Numbered from the stretch's first letter, positions 53,353-63,455 are shown. The stretch is DNA of 64,000 nt from 43-108 sp001915545 (GCA_902491215.1 CABUGV010000002.1:62001-126000), one strand, 5' to 3'. The notes: generated by a model from the letters alone, not told the origin. Made by a program: numbers and translations.

Positions 53353-54064
53353 CTGGTTCCAAATTGTCTATATCTATTATGCGAAGCTCCAATGCTCTGG
53401 TCACAAGACGTGTAGCATTTATGCCACCCCTTTCATTGTCTGGGAAAAGACGCGAAATCAGGTCGTTCTGACGCTTCTCGAGAGATTTTACACCGAACGG
53501 CATACCCTTGAGCGATGCAATCATTTCTTTCGTATAGCCAAGAGCCAGGTGTCTGAGCATACGCTCGTCATACTCGTCAATATCATAGTCTACTATCGCT
53601 TCTTGTCGCTTGTTTTCATTAAGTACCGATTGACGGAAACGTTCAACAATCTTTTCCAGAATAGGCTGATTGAATACAAGTTTCTTGCCGTCAATAACGC
53701 TCTGAACATCACCGCTGGTAAGAAGTTCTCCACACTTGAGAATAATGCCGTCTGCCCCTGCATCAAGCACGTCAACCCAGAGTTTCTCATTCAAAATCTC
53801 GCCAGTAAATATAAGTACATGCACATGCGGATAGCGCGAACGAATATTACGACAAATGTCAACACCGACAGTTGTAGAACCGCCCAGACCTAAATCCAGC
53901 AGTACGAGATCCGGTTCCTGCTTTTCCATCAGTGACCAGAAATCAGACTCGGTCATAGCAGTACCAATAACTTCAGCCTGAGGTATCTCGTTACGAAAAA
54001 TCTCTTCAGTTCCCTTGAGTTCAAGCTTGACATCTTCTACTATTATAACTTTAAACTTATCCAC
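53342..54064 (-). CDS. Response regulator with LuxR-type DNA-binding domain
   Basis: 240 residues. The receiver domain has the acidic pair E10/D11, phosphoacceptor D57 (PDLVLLDLGL), T87 (FTGE) and K110. The C-terminal domain (about 165-235) fits a LuxR-like helix-turn-helix (MLRHLALGYTKEMIASLKG and VKSLEKRQNDLISRLFP). It follows the double sensor kinase gene at a 91-bp distance on the same strand and is probably its output partner. The last codons overlap the AbgT-like gene by 11 bp. Target genes are unknown. Confidence 0.88.
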   Translation of the reverse strand: MDKFKVIIVEDVKLELKGTEEIFRNEIPQAEVIGTAMTESDFWSLMEKQEPDLVLLDLGLGGSTTVGVDICRNIRSRYPHVHVLIFTGEILNEKLWVDVLDAGADGIILKCGELLTSGDVQSVIDGKKLVFNQPILEKIVERFRQSVLNENKRQEAIVDYDIDEYDERMLRHLALGYTKEMIASLKGMPFGVKSLEKRQNDLISRLFPDNERGGINATRLVTRALELRIIDIDNLEPDDE

Positions 54065-54155
54065 GTTGAAATATTTCTTTTATGTTAAACAATTATCATT
54101 ACTAAATAAATCCTTTTATAGAACACAATTTCTGACAGCTCAATGCCCGAGACTG

Positions 54156-57100
54156 TCAAGCAGACAACGGTATAGTGAAAACTATTCTGAATCCGCGTTG
54201 CGCCCGTTCAGCATAAATACGGCATCCGCGACGACCAGCACAATTATCGTGCTCACGTATTATCTGCCTGCAAACAAGAAATTGCGTGCCATTAAGCGTG
54301 CCATGCTGAGAATCAATGCTGAGAGAGTCTGGATAAAACAAACTGTTGAGTGTCTGTTCGTCGTATGTCCTACGTTCGTCCGTAAAAGTAAAAGCAACAA
54401 AATCGCCTCTTTCGGAGAAATCCAAACTCAATGTTCCTGGTTCAGCACACTGGAAAGCCTCAGTCAGCAAACTGTCAACCAGATATTCCAGCAAAATTAC
54501 ATCTCCTACAGCCTTGAGTTTTTTAGATGGACTCGCTATATTGAATACGACATCGAGATGTGCCTTTCGGTTTAGTTTGTCGAAACGGCGACGTGCATAT
54601 TCTCCCAAGACGGCAACTTCAAACCTGCGTCTGCGGAACATCACATTGTCAAGCTGACGCGCAGCGCACATGCTCAACAGCGTAAACACTTCCTTATAGT
54701 AGCATACAAGTTCGTCCATAGAAACAATGGCAGATTTATCGGGACTGCCATCTGCAGAAATCAAGTCGTCTACAATCTTGCGGATTCTGTTCGGATAATA
54801 CATTGTCTCATGTTTTATTGTGGAAAGACAATTATCGAGCACCATGTTCTGCACGTGTATAGCATTTTCTTCCATCTCAGCCCTACGTTTCTCATCCTCC
54901 AGCAGTTCTATGTCAACCAGTTTGGAATCCAATTTTATCTTTGAATAAAAAAGATGTATGGCCGTAAACTGTGCAATAAGCTTTATGATGATTTCCTCAT
55001 CGTCGGAAAGCGAAGAGTTGTGCACAACCACAGCAAGCACGCCAACCATGACATTTTCGCCGTCGTTTTCAATGGTAAGCGGATAAGTACGTAATGTTCC
55101 TGCAGAATCATACTGACGACGATTCTGATACGTACTCTTCATCATTTCTTCAAGATATTCACGTTCAGGACACCCGTTTGAAAAAGAGAAACGCAAGGTT
55201 CCAGCCTCACCCGAAGGTACGCACAATGCCACTCCATCTGACAGATGTATGTCGTTGATACCTTCATGGAGAATCTCCACATAACGACCTATTCTTTCAT
55301 CTTCACGGTCCAGGGACTCCCCACCAGCTGTAAAAGAGAACATACGTCTGTTGAAACGAAGCAGTTGCGACATGTTCAGCAGAAACAGCTGATTGTGCCT
55401 GTAGTACATCATATAATAAGCTGCAAGACCGAGGACTATCATCGTAACAATCAATATAATGATGGTCAGCTTATTGGTATACGATTCCTGCAAGTCGTTG
55501 CAGTACTGTTCAATGTTCTTGTCCTGCGCCATAAGTTTATATAGACGCGTATAAACCTCATTGTTATAATGATATACGTTCCATCTCTTAAGTGCAAGAG
55601 CTGCGATGGCAGCTTCATTGCGAATGTCGAGAATGACATGATAATCCGTATTGAAACCACGATTCCACAAATCTATTTCAGGCATGTTGAGTGTACCGCT
55701 CATGCTCATAAGTTCATTTCCTTCTGGGCAAACGCTGAGATAGTAATCATTGAGCATCATGCGGGCAGAATCGATATATGTCAAAGCATATTCATAGTAG
55801 CCGTCGACATTGCAGAAATAAGCCTGATCAGCATAGAATGAAGCTTTCTTCAGACGAGGATCATCAGGTGACCACACAACGGAATCTGCTTCAGAAGTAT
55901 TATCTGTCGAACCAATCGTATGGCCACAAGAGATAGGCATGAAAGCTGAAATAACAAAAGCCAGCAAGCACAAAGTCTTTGCCACGCTCTTCGGCAATCG
56001 GAAAAAGAAACGGCTGCCCTGCCCCAATCTGCTTTCCACCCCAAAAGCACATACAGAAAACAAAGAACTGGTCTTCTTATATTTTTCTATGATGCCCCTG
56101 CAGTTCATCAGTCCGAATCCACTGCCCTTATTTCCTGCCGAAGCACTGTCATTGCCTATTGTGCTGGAATCATACACCTTTTCATTGACAATTTTGTCTA
56201 CATCAGCTTCTGAGAGTCCGCATCCGGTGTCGGCAACATATATCTCCACATACTTTTCTCCGTCCACAGCACCAAGACAGACTTTACCGCCTTCTGGTGT
56301 AAATTTGCGTGCATTCTCAAGCAGGGTGTTCATCATGAAAAGAGTCAGAGCCTTATCAGCCTTAACACAACTGTCAGAAGCAACCACATCAAGCAATATA
56401 CCTTTCATGCTGAAAGCGTTTCTGCTCTTGCGGAGTGTTTCAAAAAGAGGAGCAAGTGAAAATGTCTCTACGTGCAGACTCACTGTACCTTGCCTCATTT
56501 TAATCCAATGCAGAAGAACATCGTTGTAGTCATTTATTTTGTCGACAAGCTCTGAAACATATTTCAATCTTTCGCCGTTCTGTTCAGCATTGACATCAGC
56601 AAGCATCTTCTTAACCTCACATACGATACGGTCAAGATACGGCGTGATGCCATACACGATGGAAAGACAAGTACATTTGTCAATATTGTCGCGTTTGTTT
56701 CCGACAATGCGCAACTCATGCATTGCTCGTTCTTCCTCAAGCTTGCGGCGCTCACCTCCCAAGCCAAGATACATCTCACCGTTTCTTACTGTCCACTCAT
56801 AGAACACCTGTATGACTCTTATCATTTCCTTATCGTAGAAAGCCATTCCACGCTTCTCTCTATACAAGTCATCACCTAGATCCGGAAACAGCGAACGAAC
56901 ATCACTGTCGACAGAAGACATCACAGCCGTACGTATGTCGTCTACATTAGAAACATCTGCAGGAACAGAGCCGGTTATCCGTCTGCATATCTCAAGCACT
57001 TTAGACAGTTTATCGACTATAAAGAATCCGTTTCTTCTCAAACGTCTTCCCCAAACAACCACAAGGGTTATGACAGCAACAGCTACAACAGCCACAAACA

Positions 57101-58421
57101 GCAGAAGTGCATTAATGTTTTTTTCTCTCTGCAGGAGATTGTCGTAACGGCTCTGCATCTCCATGTCCTGACGTGTAGCATCAAGTATGTCGAGATATAT
57201 GTTTCTATTGTAATCCGACTCGCGCTTCATGCCCTTTGCACTGTACGTCATGCTCAACATCTCGCGTATGTCGGCAATCCATGCCGGCACAGTCTTTATC
57301 CTGTCGTCGGCAATCCATTTCATCTCGGTAGAAACAGAATCAGCCTCGACCTCAAAAACAGACAAACTGTCTTCTGGATTTTCAAAACCATAATATCTGC
57401 TATGATGTTCGTTGACAAAATGAAGAGCATTTCCCAAACATTCCAGCGCCTCGTCATAACGTCCGTGATAGAAATAATAATGTGACATTGTGACGTAGGC
57501 CTTCGACATCGTATATATGTTGCCGTAATCGCGAGCCTTCTCCAACGACCATTCTGCCATCATAAGAGGCAACACACTGACATCACCTCCACGCACAGAA
57601 AACATATCTTTCAAAAAGCCCACACGTGAGTATATCAGCGAATCGGCATCTACAAGAATGTCTGCTATAGACAACATTGCGTTAGATTCAAAATAGCTGT
57701 TGCCCGATATATGGCTGATCATGAGACATCGGGAAAGCATACGCATTTCTTCATTGCGCATTTCCTCAAAAGAACCTTTTCCCTTGAATCCGCCCCGTCC
57801 CATCATGTAGCAATAATATGCCATCTGAGCATCGTCATCCTCTACAAGTTCACGATGGTCTGTCAGATAGGACATTTCATTCATAGCCTGAGATTCCTGA
57901 CGCAAACTATGATAGAAATCACATGAAACCAGATGAAATTCGCTTCTCGCATAGTCAAACAGTCTTTTCTGCCTTTCATTCAGATTATCCGACTCGTTCT
58001 CGATACGGTCGATACATTCCATTGCGGCAAACCTATGATCATAAAATTCACGGTTGTCCGAAGTGCGCTGACATATCCTCATCTGTCCAACATCTGATAT
58101 CAGTTTCAGCAACTGGTTGGATGTACTTTTCCCGACTGTATTATATATAGCTCTTGCGCTGTCATAATCCATGTGCATCATTCTTACGAAAGCCATATAA
58201 CACATGGCTTCATATTTACCGTCAGAATAAGAGCCTGACATGTCGTGGGCCATGCTCGCATACATATACGTGGAGTCCAATGAACGATAACGCATCTTGT
58301 AGGCGCTGTCGTTCAAGGCATCGACACCAACATTGCCTCCTCCGCCGCATGACACAACAGAAAGACAAAGGCTCATGGCAAACAACGCCAACATACATAA
58401 TACAGCTATTCGGCTCTTCAT
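54156..58421 (-). CDS. Double (fused) sensor histidine kinase, DUF5112/DUF5113-like
   Basis: 1421 residues with two sensor-kinase modules. Module 1: lipoprotein-type signal ending SVVSC (Cys25), helical TPR-like sensor region, membrane segment 437-457, dimerisation-like helices (CLSIVYGITPYLDRIV) with no clear phosphoacceptor His, and a HATPase domain with N703 (LLENARKF), G1 DTGCGL (731-736) and G2 GSGFGL (766-771). Module 2: membrane segment 814-831 ending in MPISC (a lipobox-like relic), periplasmic helical domain to ~980, membrane segment 983-1005, GAF-like region, H1204 in LSTIKHETMYYPNRI, then a HATPase-like domain without recognisable N/G boxes. The architecture resembles DUF5112/DUF5113 kinases. 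Possible cross-module phosphorylation is inference. The response regulator gene follows. Confidence 0.85.
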   Translation of the reverse strand: MKSRIAVLCMLALFAMSLCLSVVSCGGGGNVGVDALNDSAYKMRYRSLDSTYMYASMAHDMSGSYSDGKYEAMCYMAFVRMMHMDYDSARAIYNTVGKSTSNQLLKLISDVGQMRICQRTSDNREFYDHRFAAMECIDRIENESDNLNERQKRLFDYARSEFHLVSCDFYHSLRQESQAMNEMSYLTDHRELVEDDDAQMAYYCYMMGRGGFKGKGSFEEMRNEEMRMLSRCLMISHISGNSYFESNAMLSIADILVDADSLIYSRVGFLKDMFSVRGGDVSVLPLMMAEWSLEKARDYGNIYTMSKAYVTMSHYYFYHGRYDEALECLGNALHFVNEHHSRYYGFENPEDSLSVFEVEADSVSTEMKWIADDRIKTVPAWIADIREMLSMTYSAKGMKRESDYNRNIYLDILDATRQDMEMQSRYDNLLQREKNINALLLFVAVVAVAVITLVVVWGRRLRRNGFFIVDKLSKVLEICRRITGSVPADVSNVDDIRTAVMSSVDSDVRSLFPDLGDDLYREKRGMAFYDKEMIRVIQVFYEWTVRNGEMYLGLGGERRKLEEERAMHELRIVGNKRDNIDKCTCLSIVYGITPYLDRIVCEVKKMLADVNAEQNGERLKYVSELVDKINDYNDVLLHWIKMRQGTVSLHVETFSLAPLFETLRKSRNAFSMKGILLDVVASDSCVKADKALTLFMMNTLLENARKFTPEGGKVCLGAVDGEKYVEIYVADTGCGLSEADVDKIVNEKVYDSSTIGNDSASAGNKGSGFGLMNCRGIIEKYKKTSSLFSVCAFGVESRLGQGSRFFFRLPKSVAKTLCLLAFVISAFMPISCGHTIGSTDNTSEADSVVWSPDDPRLKKASFYADQAYFCNVDGYYEYALTYIDSARMMLNDYYLSVCPEGNELMSMSGTLNMPEIDLWNRGFNTDYHVILDIRNEAAIAALALKRWNVYHYNNEVYTRLYKLMAQDKNIEQYCNDLQESYTNKLTIIILIVTMIVLGLAAYYMMYYRHNQLFLLNMSQLLRFNRRMFSFTAGGESLDREDERIGRYVEILHEGINDIHLSDGVALCVPSGEAGTLRFSFSNGCPEREYLEEMMKSTYQNRRQYDSAGTLRTYPLTIENDGENVMVGVLAVVVHNSSLSDDEEIIIKLIAQFTAIHLFYSKIKLDSKLVDIELLEDEKRRAEMEENAIHVQNMVLDNCLSTIKHETMYYPNRIRKIVDDLISADGSPDKSAIVSMDELVCYYKEVFTLLSMCAARQLDNVMFRRRRFEVAVLGEYARRRFDKLNRKAHLDVVFNIASPSKKLKAVGDVILLEYLVDSLLTEAFQCAEPGTLSLDFSERGDFVAFTFTDERRTYDEQTLNSLFYPDSLSIDSQHGTLNGTQFLVCRQIIREHDNCAGRRGCRIYAERAQRGFRIVFTIPLSA

Positions 58422-58534
58422 TACAAAGGATACATTTTCTCTGATTAATCCTTAAGCAGGGATTGACAGCAATTAAATCAACATTCATACTGAGATGCGC
58501 ATGCCCTTTCCTTACACCGCAACCTCATAAGCTA

Positions 58535-58542
58535 CAAAAATA
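58535..58542 (-). promoter_or_regulatory. Putative -7 element for the kinase operon
   Basis: The complement reads TATTTTTG (exact TAnnTTTG), 113 bp upstream of the kinase ATG, giving a leader of about 100 nt. Confidence 0.4.
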
Positions 58543-58647
58543 TAACAATATTCCTCAAGTTTTAATGCCCCAAGTAGGTTTTTAGAAAAAATAATCATAA
58601 TTTAGCGATACAATAAAACAAATGCCCATCAATTATTTCCTTAAACA

Positions 58648-58998
58648 GTGAAGAATCTATATTACAACCAGATAATTGAGATTTTAACCAATAATCCAGA
58701 AGGCGTAAAGGTAAACAATATTTCGAGACAGCTGTACAATTCACACTGCAGCCTGTTCGAAACTGATGATCTGTACAAGAGCATCTACGAATCTACACGA
58801 CGCTTTCTGTGGAAACAAAGCAAAAGCCCCAGTTCGCCGTTCTGCAAGGTCGACGGCAAATGGGGCGTATACGCATTGCGCAAGTCATTTGTAATACAGC
58901 TGGAACTGTGTTTCGACAACTGGGAATACGATGTTGTACAACACAAGAAACCTAAGGAAGAAGAAAACTCCAGCTATCCAAACCTGTTCGGATGGTGA
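58648..58998 (+). CDS. Small winged-helix-like (HARE-HTH type) protein
   Basis: 116 residues. The start is a GTG; an in-frame TAA lies three bases upstream (58642-58644) and no ATG is near. The pattern YNQIIEILTNNPEGVKVNNISRQLYNS followed by a helix and the beta wing FCKVDGKWGVYALR fits a HARE-HTH/winged-helix domain, as found in restriction and chromatin-associated proteins and in stand-alone Bacteroidales proteins. The charged C-terminal tail (QHKKPKEEENSSYPNLF) looks disordered. It is isolated between the kinase operon (divergent) and the export operon (convergent). A DNA-binding role is plausible but unproven. Confidence 0.6.
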   Translation: MKNLYYNQIIEILTNNPEGVKVNNISRQLYNSHCSLFETDDLYKSIYESTRRFLWKQSKSPSSPFCKVDGKWGVYALRKSFVIQLELCFDNWEYDVVQHKKPKEEENSSYPNLFGW

Positions 58999-59018
58999 CC
59001 ACCGGATTCTTCACTGCA

Positions 59019-60119
59019 TCATTCGCTCTTCCCGGCCAGCTGTGCACCTCTCAACTTGTCTTGCTTTGTTATACCTTTCTTGACTTCTATATTTATTCCG
59101 TCACTCATACCTGTTTCTATAAAGCGTCGGCTGAAAGCTGATGTTTTACTGTCATAAACATAGACAAAAGCTGAATCGCCGGAGAATTCCACAACGCTCT
59201 CCGGAACAGACAATACTCCTGATACACGACCAAGAACAATTTCTGCATTGGCGCTGTAACCAGACCTAATCTTGTTCTTGCCGTCTACATCAACAGCAGC
59301 CTTTATCTCAAACTGATTGGCACCATTTACCTCAACAGCCTTTGGAGAGATATATTCCAATACAGCATTAAGTTTGAGATTCTGCATGGCACCGATGGTT
59401 ATAGACACATTCATACCTTCATGAATGGCACCAACCTCTGTCTCGTCCACATTTCCCCTGAAAATCAGATTGCTCATATCAGCAACTGTAGCAATAGTTG
59501 TACCGTCGTTAAAAGTATTGCTCAATATGACTGAATTACCAACTTTTACCGGTATATCAAGAATGAGTCCATCTATGGTAGAACGTATAAGCGTGGTACT
59601 AAGCGAGGCGTTATTTGACGAAACACCGTCGCGCACAATTTCAAGCGACTCGCCCGCTGCAGCTTTCTCCTCCTCTGCCTGAAGAAAAGTCTGTTCTGCC
59701 TGCTCATACTCATTTCGACTTACGAGTCCCCTGTCGTAAAGAACCTTCTGGCGTTCATAATCAGCCTTTGCCTTGCCGTAATTGATAGCGGCGAGACGCA
59801 CACGGCTTTCGGCAGAGCTGAGACTGCTCATGTCAGGAATAACCTTGATTTTTGCAATAACCTCATTTTTCTCGACTGTCTGTCCAGCACTCTTGCAAAT
59901 TTCGGATATGATGCCCGAAATCTGCGGTTTGACAGCCACCTCGTCGCGAGGTTCTATCTTACCTGTGGCTATTGTCGAACGCACGATATCGCGCACCTGA
60001 GGACTAACCAGTTCATACTTTACCTCTTCTTTCTTGTTTCTCAAAAAGAGAAAAACAAAAGTTCCGACAAAGATTGCAGCCACCAAAACGATGACCGCCC
60101 ATTTCAAATACTTTTTCAT
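59019..60119 (-). CDS. HlyD/MacA-type membrane-fusion protein
   Basis: 366 residues from the ATG at 60119 (MKKYLKWAVIVL), which starts the membrane anchor; 60134 is an alternative. Typical parts follow in order: the beta-barrel/lipoyl region with VRDIVRSTIATGKIEPRDEV and VKPQISGIISEICKSAGQTV, a coiled-coil hairpin (SSLSSAESRVRLAAINYGKA to about residue 170), the second lipoyl half and beta-barrel domains. It is the periplasmic adaptor of a MacAB-type tripartite exporter. It is the last gene of the operon 63455-59019; no TolC-like outer-membrane gene is present here. Confidence 0.92.
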   Translation of the reverse strand: MKKYLKWAVIVLVAAIFVGTFVFLFLRNKKEEVKYELVSPQVRDIVRSTIATGKIEPRDEVAVKPQISGIISEICKSAGQTVEKNEVIAKIKVIPDMSSLSSAESRVRLAAINYGKAKADYERQKVLYDRGLVSRNEYEQAEQTFLQAEEEKAAAGESLEIVRDGVSSNNASLSTTLIRSTIDGLILDIPVKVGNSVILSNTFNDGTTIATVADMSNLIFRGNVDETEVGAIHEGMNVSITIGAMQNLKLNAVLEYISPKAVEVNGANQFEIKAAVDVDGKNKIRSGYSANAEIVLGRVSGVLSVPESVVEFSGDSAFVYVYDSKTSAFSRRFIETGMSDGINIEVKKGITKQDKLRGAQLAGKSE

Positions 60120-60172
60120 ATTCTTAATCTGCATTTATTTTTCATTCAATCAAAATCAAGCATTTCTATATA

Positions 60173-61420
60173 TCACTCATCATGCATAGCATCTATAGGC
60201 TTGACAGACATGGCCCTATATGCCGGAGCCATACCGGCCAACGCTCCGAACACCGTGAGCATGAGCAATGCACCCACTGCATCGCCGAATGGTATAAGGA
60301 ATGAATAATCTGTCCCATCGGCCATGTTGACACCATACTCCAGAGCGGCAAGCACCATGACACCAAGCGTTATGCCCGACAATCCGGCAACGATCGTTAT
60401 AAGAACACTTTCCATCAATATCTGCACCATTATGTCCAACGGCTTGGCGCCGATGGCACGGCGTATTCCAATTTCAGATGTACGTTCGCGCACTGTCACC
60501 ATCATAATGTTGCTCACACCGATGGCTCCTGCAAGCAAAGTGCCCAGACCGATCATCCACGTCAATATGCTGATGCCCTTGAACAGACTTTCAACCATGC
60601 TGAACATGGCTTCCGAATTGAAGAACACGACTGCCTGACGGTCATCAGGACTTATGAAATGCCTTTTCTTCAAAATTGGAGTTATCTGCTTCTCCAGCTC
60701 GCTTACGCTGAATCCCGGTTTAGCCTTGAAAGTAAGCATATCTATGCGGTTTCCCCTATTATATATGTCCTGCATCAGTCCAAGAGGAACAATTACCGTC
60801 TCCTCCGTATTCGAACCGACAGCCATGCTTCCGCTTCCTTTGCTGTACACACCGATGATGCGATAATAAACGCCATCAACCTTGACAGCCATGCCGCACG
60901 GATCAGGAACATCAGGAAAAAGACTTTCATGGATACGGGAACCTATAATACATACCTTGCGGCCTTCAATCACATCCATCGCATTCAACGTTCGTCCGCA
61001 CGACAAGTTCTGATCCTCAATGGCCCCATAATCGGTAGTAATGCCCTTGACACTGCACGACACAGACTTATCGCCATATATAGCCTTTGCACCGTAGGAA
61101 AACACGATTGGTGCCACAACATCAACTCCATCAACAAACTGCTTCACAACCTCAGGGTCTGTGCTGTCGAGATTCCACATACGCCCTTTCTGAAAACCCT
61201 TATAGGCAAGTTCAGTAGACGACGTCATGATGAATCCCGAATTCGTGGCGAAACCTTCGAAATTGGCAGTCATCATCTGCATGAATCCCAAACCTCCACC
61301 GCTGAGAACCACAAGCATGAATATGCCCCAGAACACACCGAAGGCTGTAAGCACGCTTCGCATCTTGTTGCGCGAAACCGTGGACAGGATTTCTTCCAAC
61401 TGATCAATATCGAATCTCAT
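60173..61420 (-). CDS. MacB-type ABC exporter permease (FtsX family)
   Basis: 415 residues: N-terminal membrane segment (MRSVLTAFGVFWGIFMLVVL), a large periplasmic MacB domain, and three C-terminal membrane segments. The cytoplasmic coupling motif VRERTSEIGIRRAIGAKPLD is the FtsX signature. It pairs with the second permease 53 bp upstream and the ATPase in the same operon. Substrate could be a peptide, lipoprotein or macrolide-like compound; no clue decides. Confidence 0.92.
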   Translation of the reverse strand: MRFDIDQLEEILSTVSRNKMRSVLTAFGVFWGIFMLVVLSGGGLGFMQMMTANFEGFATNSGFIMTSSTELAYKGFQKGRMWNLDSTDPEVVKQFVDGVDVVAPIVFSYGAKAIYGDKSVSCSVKGITTDYGAIEDQNLSCGRTLNAMDVIEGRKVCIIGSRIHESLFPDVPDPCGMAVKVDGVYYRIIGVYSKGSGSMAVGSNTEETVIVPLGLMQDIYNRGNRIDMLTFKAKPGFSVSELEKQITPILKKRHFISPDDRQAVVFFNSEAMFSMVESLFKGISILTWMIGLGTLLAGAIGVSNIMMVTVRERTSEIGIRRAIGAKPLDIMVQILMESVLITIVAGLSGITLGVMVLAALEYGVNMADGTDYSFLIPFGDAVGALLMLTVFGALAGMAPAYRAMSVKPIDAMHDE

Positions 61421-61472
61421 CAGAAACTTATATATATTCGTTTTATACTTCCATTATTTATGAATCACAGCA

Positions 61473-62729
61473 TCATTCAGTCCTCAATGCCTCTATTGGA
61501 CTTATGCTTACAGCCTTGCGCGCAGGAAGCAGACCAGCCAAAGTTCCGGCTATCACGAGTACCATCATAGCCTGAAACGCAACGTTGATATCGACTGTCG
61601 GATCGACAAATATCTTGGCCGAAAAAACTCCCACATTCACGCTCTTTCCACCGATGGATACATTCATCCATTCGGTGAACACTATGCCTGCAACCATACC
61701 GACATAGCCGAAAATGGAGGTTATGACGATACTTTCGAGAATTATCTGCTTTATTATCGAGAATGGTTTGGCACCAAGTGCTCGGCGTATTCCCAGTTCG
61801 CGCGTACGCTCCTTTATAGTAATGAACATGATGTTGCTGATTCCCGCAATGCCGCTGAGAAGAGTAAGTATTCCGACCACCCACAAGGCCGTCACCAGCA
61901 TGTTCTGAGCCTTCTGCATCTGAATGTTGTTGAGAAAGCGGTTGTTTATCCATATAGCAGAAAGATCATCGGAATGAAACGAATGTTTTCGTCCCATAGC
62001 TTTTCTGTACGACGCCTCAAAATCGTTGTTGGCCTTTTCGCTGTCCAGCCCCTTAGTCGAGATTGTAATATTGTCGACACGGTCGCCCTTCTGGTAAATC
62101 AGCTGCAGGGTTGAAAACGGGATATAGGCATTGGGACTTCCAATGCTGTTGTCGTCTGAATAAACTCCAACAACCTCATACACCATACTTCCGCAACGGA
62201 GAGTCTGTCCCACTGCATCCGAGGCCTTTCCGTAAAGTACATCAGCCGTCTTGCTATGCAGGACTATTGATTTTCTCTTCCCTTCCATATCTGGAAGATT
62301 GATGAAACGCCCGTAGACCATTGCCATCGGCTGAAAACGTGTGTAATCGGGATAAACACCATTGATGTTCAGCGAGACGTACCCTTTGGGGCCAGTCAGA
62401 ATGACGGATGAAAGTGTCAGCTGTGCACCGGCAGAGCTCACATTCGAAGCAAAAGAACGTTCTGACATTTGAATGTCGGCAGTGTTCAACCTTGTGCCTC
62501 TTCCAGGATTCAGACCGTTATATTCCATCGACGCAAATCCGGGATATATCCTCACGGAGTTGAGAGGAAGATTGCCCGACATGGCTTTGAAGGCATTGAT
62601 AAGTCCGTTTCCCGCTCCGAGAAGAACGATGAGCATGAATATGCCCCAGGCTATTGAAAAGCCTGTAAGCACGGTTCGGAATTTGTTTCGAGAAACAGAA
62701 TAATATATTTCTTGAAAATCCTCAAGCAT
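61473..62729 (-). CDS. MacB-type ABC exporter permease (FtsX family), paralog
   Basis: 418 residues with the same layout as its neighbour: first membrane segment (FRTVLTGFSIAWGIFMLIVL), periplasmic domain, three C-terminal segments and the coupling motif IKERTRELGIRRALGAKPFS. Two different permeases in one operon suggest a heterodimeric exporter, unlike the MacB homodimer with fused ATPase; the ATPase here is a separate gene 9 bp upstream. Confidence 0.92.
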   Translation of the reverse strand: MLEDFQEIYYSVSRNKFRTVLTGFSIAWGIFMLIVLLGAGNGLINAFKAMSGNLPLNSVRIYPGFASMEYNGLNPGRGTRLNTADIQMSERSFASNVSSAGAQLTLSSVILTGPKGYVSLNINGVYPDYTRFQPMAMVYGRFINLPDMEGKRKSIVLHSKTADVLYGKASDAVGQTLRCGSMVYEVVGVYSDDNSIGSPNAYIPFSTLQLIYQKGDRVDNITISTKGLDSEKANNDFEASYRKAMGRKHSFHSDDLSAIWINNRFLNNIQMQKAQNMLVTALWVVGILTLLSGIAGISNIMFITIKERTRELGIRRALGAKPFSIIKQIILESIVITSIFGYVGMVAGIVFTEWMNVSIGGKSVNVGVFSAKIFVDPTVDINVAFQAMMVLVIAGTLAGLLPARKAVSISPIEALRTE

Positions 62730-62738
62730 AGCAAGTTA

Positions 62739-63455
62739 TCATTTCATAAGTCCACCGGTACCGAAGTCGAAAGCCTTATGCTGGCTGTTGTCTTCAATAC
62801 TTCCGATGACTCCATCCTTTATGTGAATAATCTTATCAGTCTGGTTGGCCACACCGCTCTCGTGAGTTACGACAACTATTGTCATACCTTCATCGTGGAG
62901 CTCCTTTAGAATCTGCATGACCTCTACCGACGTAGTGCTGTCGAGAGCTCCAGTAGGTTCATCGGCAAGAATGATCTGCGGTTTCGTCACCAGCGCACGT
63001 GCAATAGCCACCCTTTGCTTCTGTCCGCCTGAGAGTTCGTTCGGCAGATGTGTCGCCCATGCAGAAAGGCCCACCTTCTCCAGATACTCCATGGCCAAGG
63101 CATTACGCTTCTTGCGCCCCATTCCTTTATAATAGAGAGGCAAGGCAACATTCTCCACAGCATTCTTATAGGATATAAGATTGAACGACTGGAATATGAA
63201 ACCTATCATACGATTGCGGTACTCGGCCGCACGGCTTTCGCTCAGATGCTTTATAGGAACCCCGTTGAGTTCATACACACCGCTGTCGTAATCGTCGAGT
63301 ATACCTAGAATGTTGAGAAGAGTAGACTTTCCCGAACCGGAAGCACCCATTATTGAAACAAACTCTCCCTTGGCGATGTCCAGATCGATTCCTTTCAGAA
63401 CATGCAGGGGCACAATGCCGGGATATGTTTTGTTCAGATTCTCAAGATGGATCAT
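62739..63455 (-). CDS. MacB/LolD-type ABC transporter ATPase
   Basis: 238 residues. Walker A GASGSGKST, Q-loop FQSFNLIS, signature LSGGQKQRVAIARA, Walker B IILADEPTGALDS and H-loop VVVTHE are all intact. It energises the two FtsX-type permeases of the same operon. It is the first gene of the unit; the -7 element TAACTTTG lies upstream. Confidence 0.94.
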   Translation of the reverse strand: MIHLENLNKTYPGIVPLHVLKGIDLDIAKGEFVSIMGASGSGKSTLLNILGILDDYDSGVYELNGVPIKHLSESRAAEYRNRMIGFIFQSFNLISYKNAVENVALPLYYKGMGRKKRNALAMEYLEKVGLSAWATHLPNELSGGQKQRVAIARALVTKPQIILADEPTGALDSTTSVEVMQILKELHDEGMTIVVVTHESGVANQTDKIIHIKDGVIGSIEDNSQHKAFDFGTGGLMK

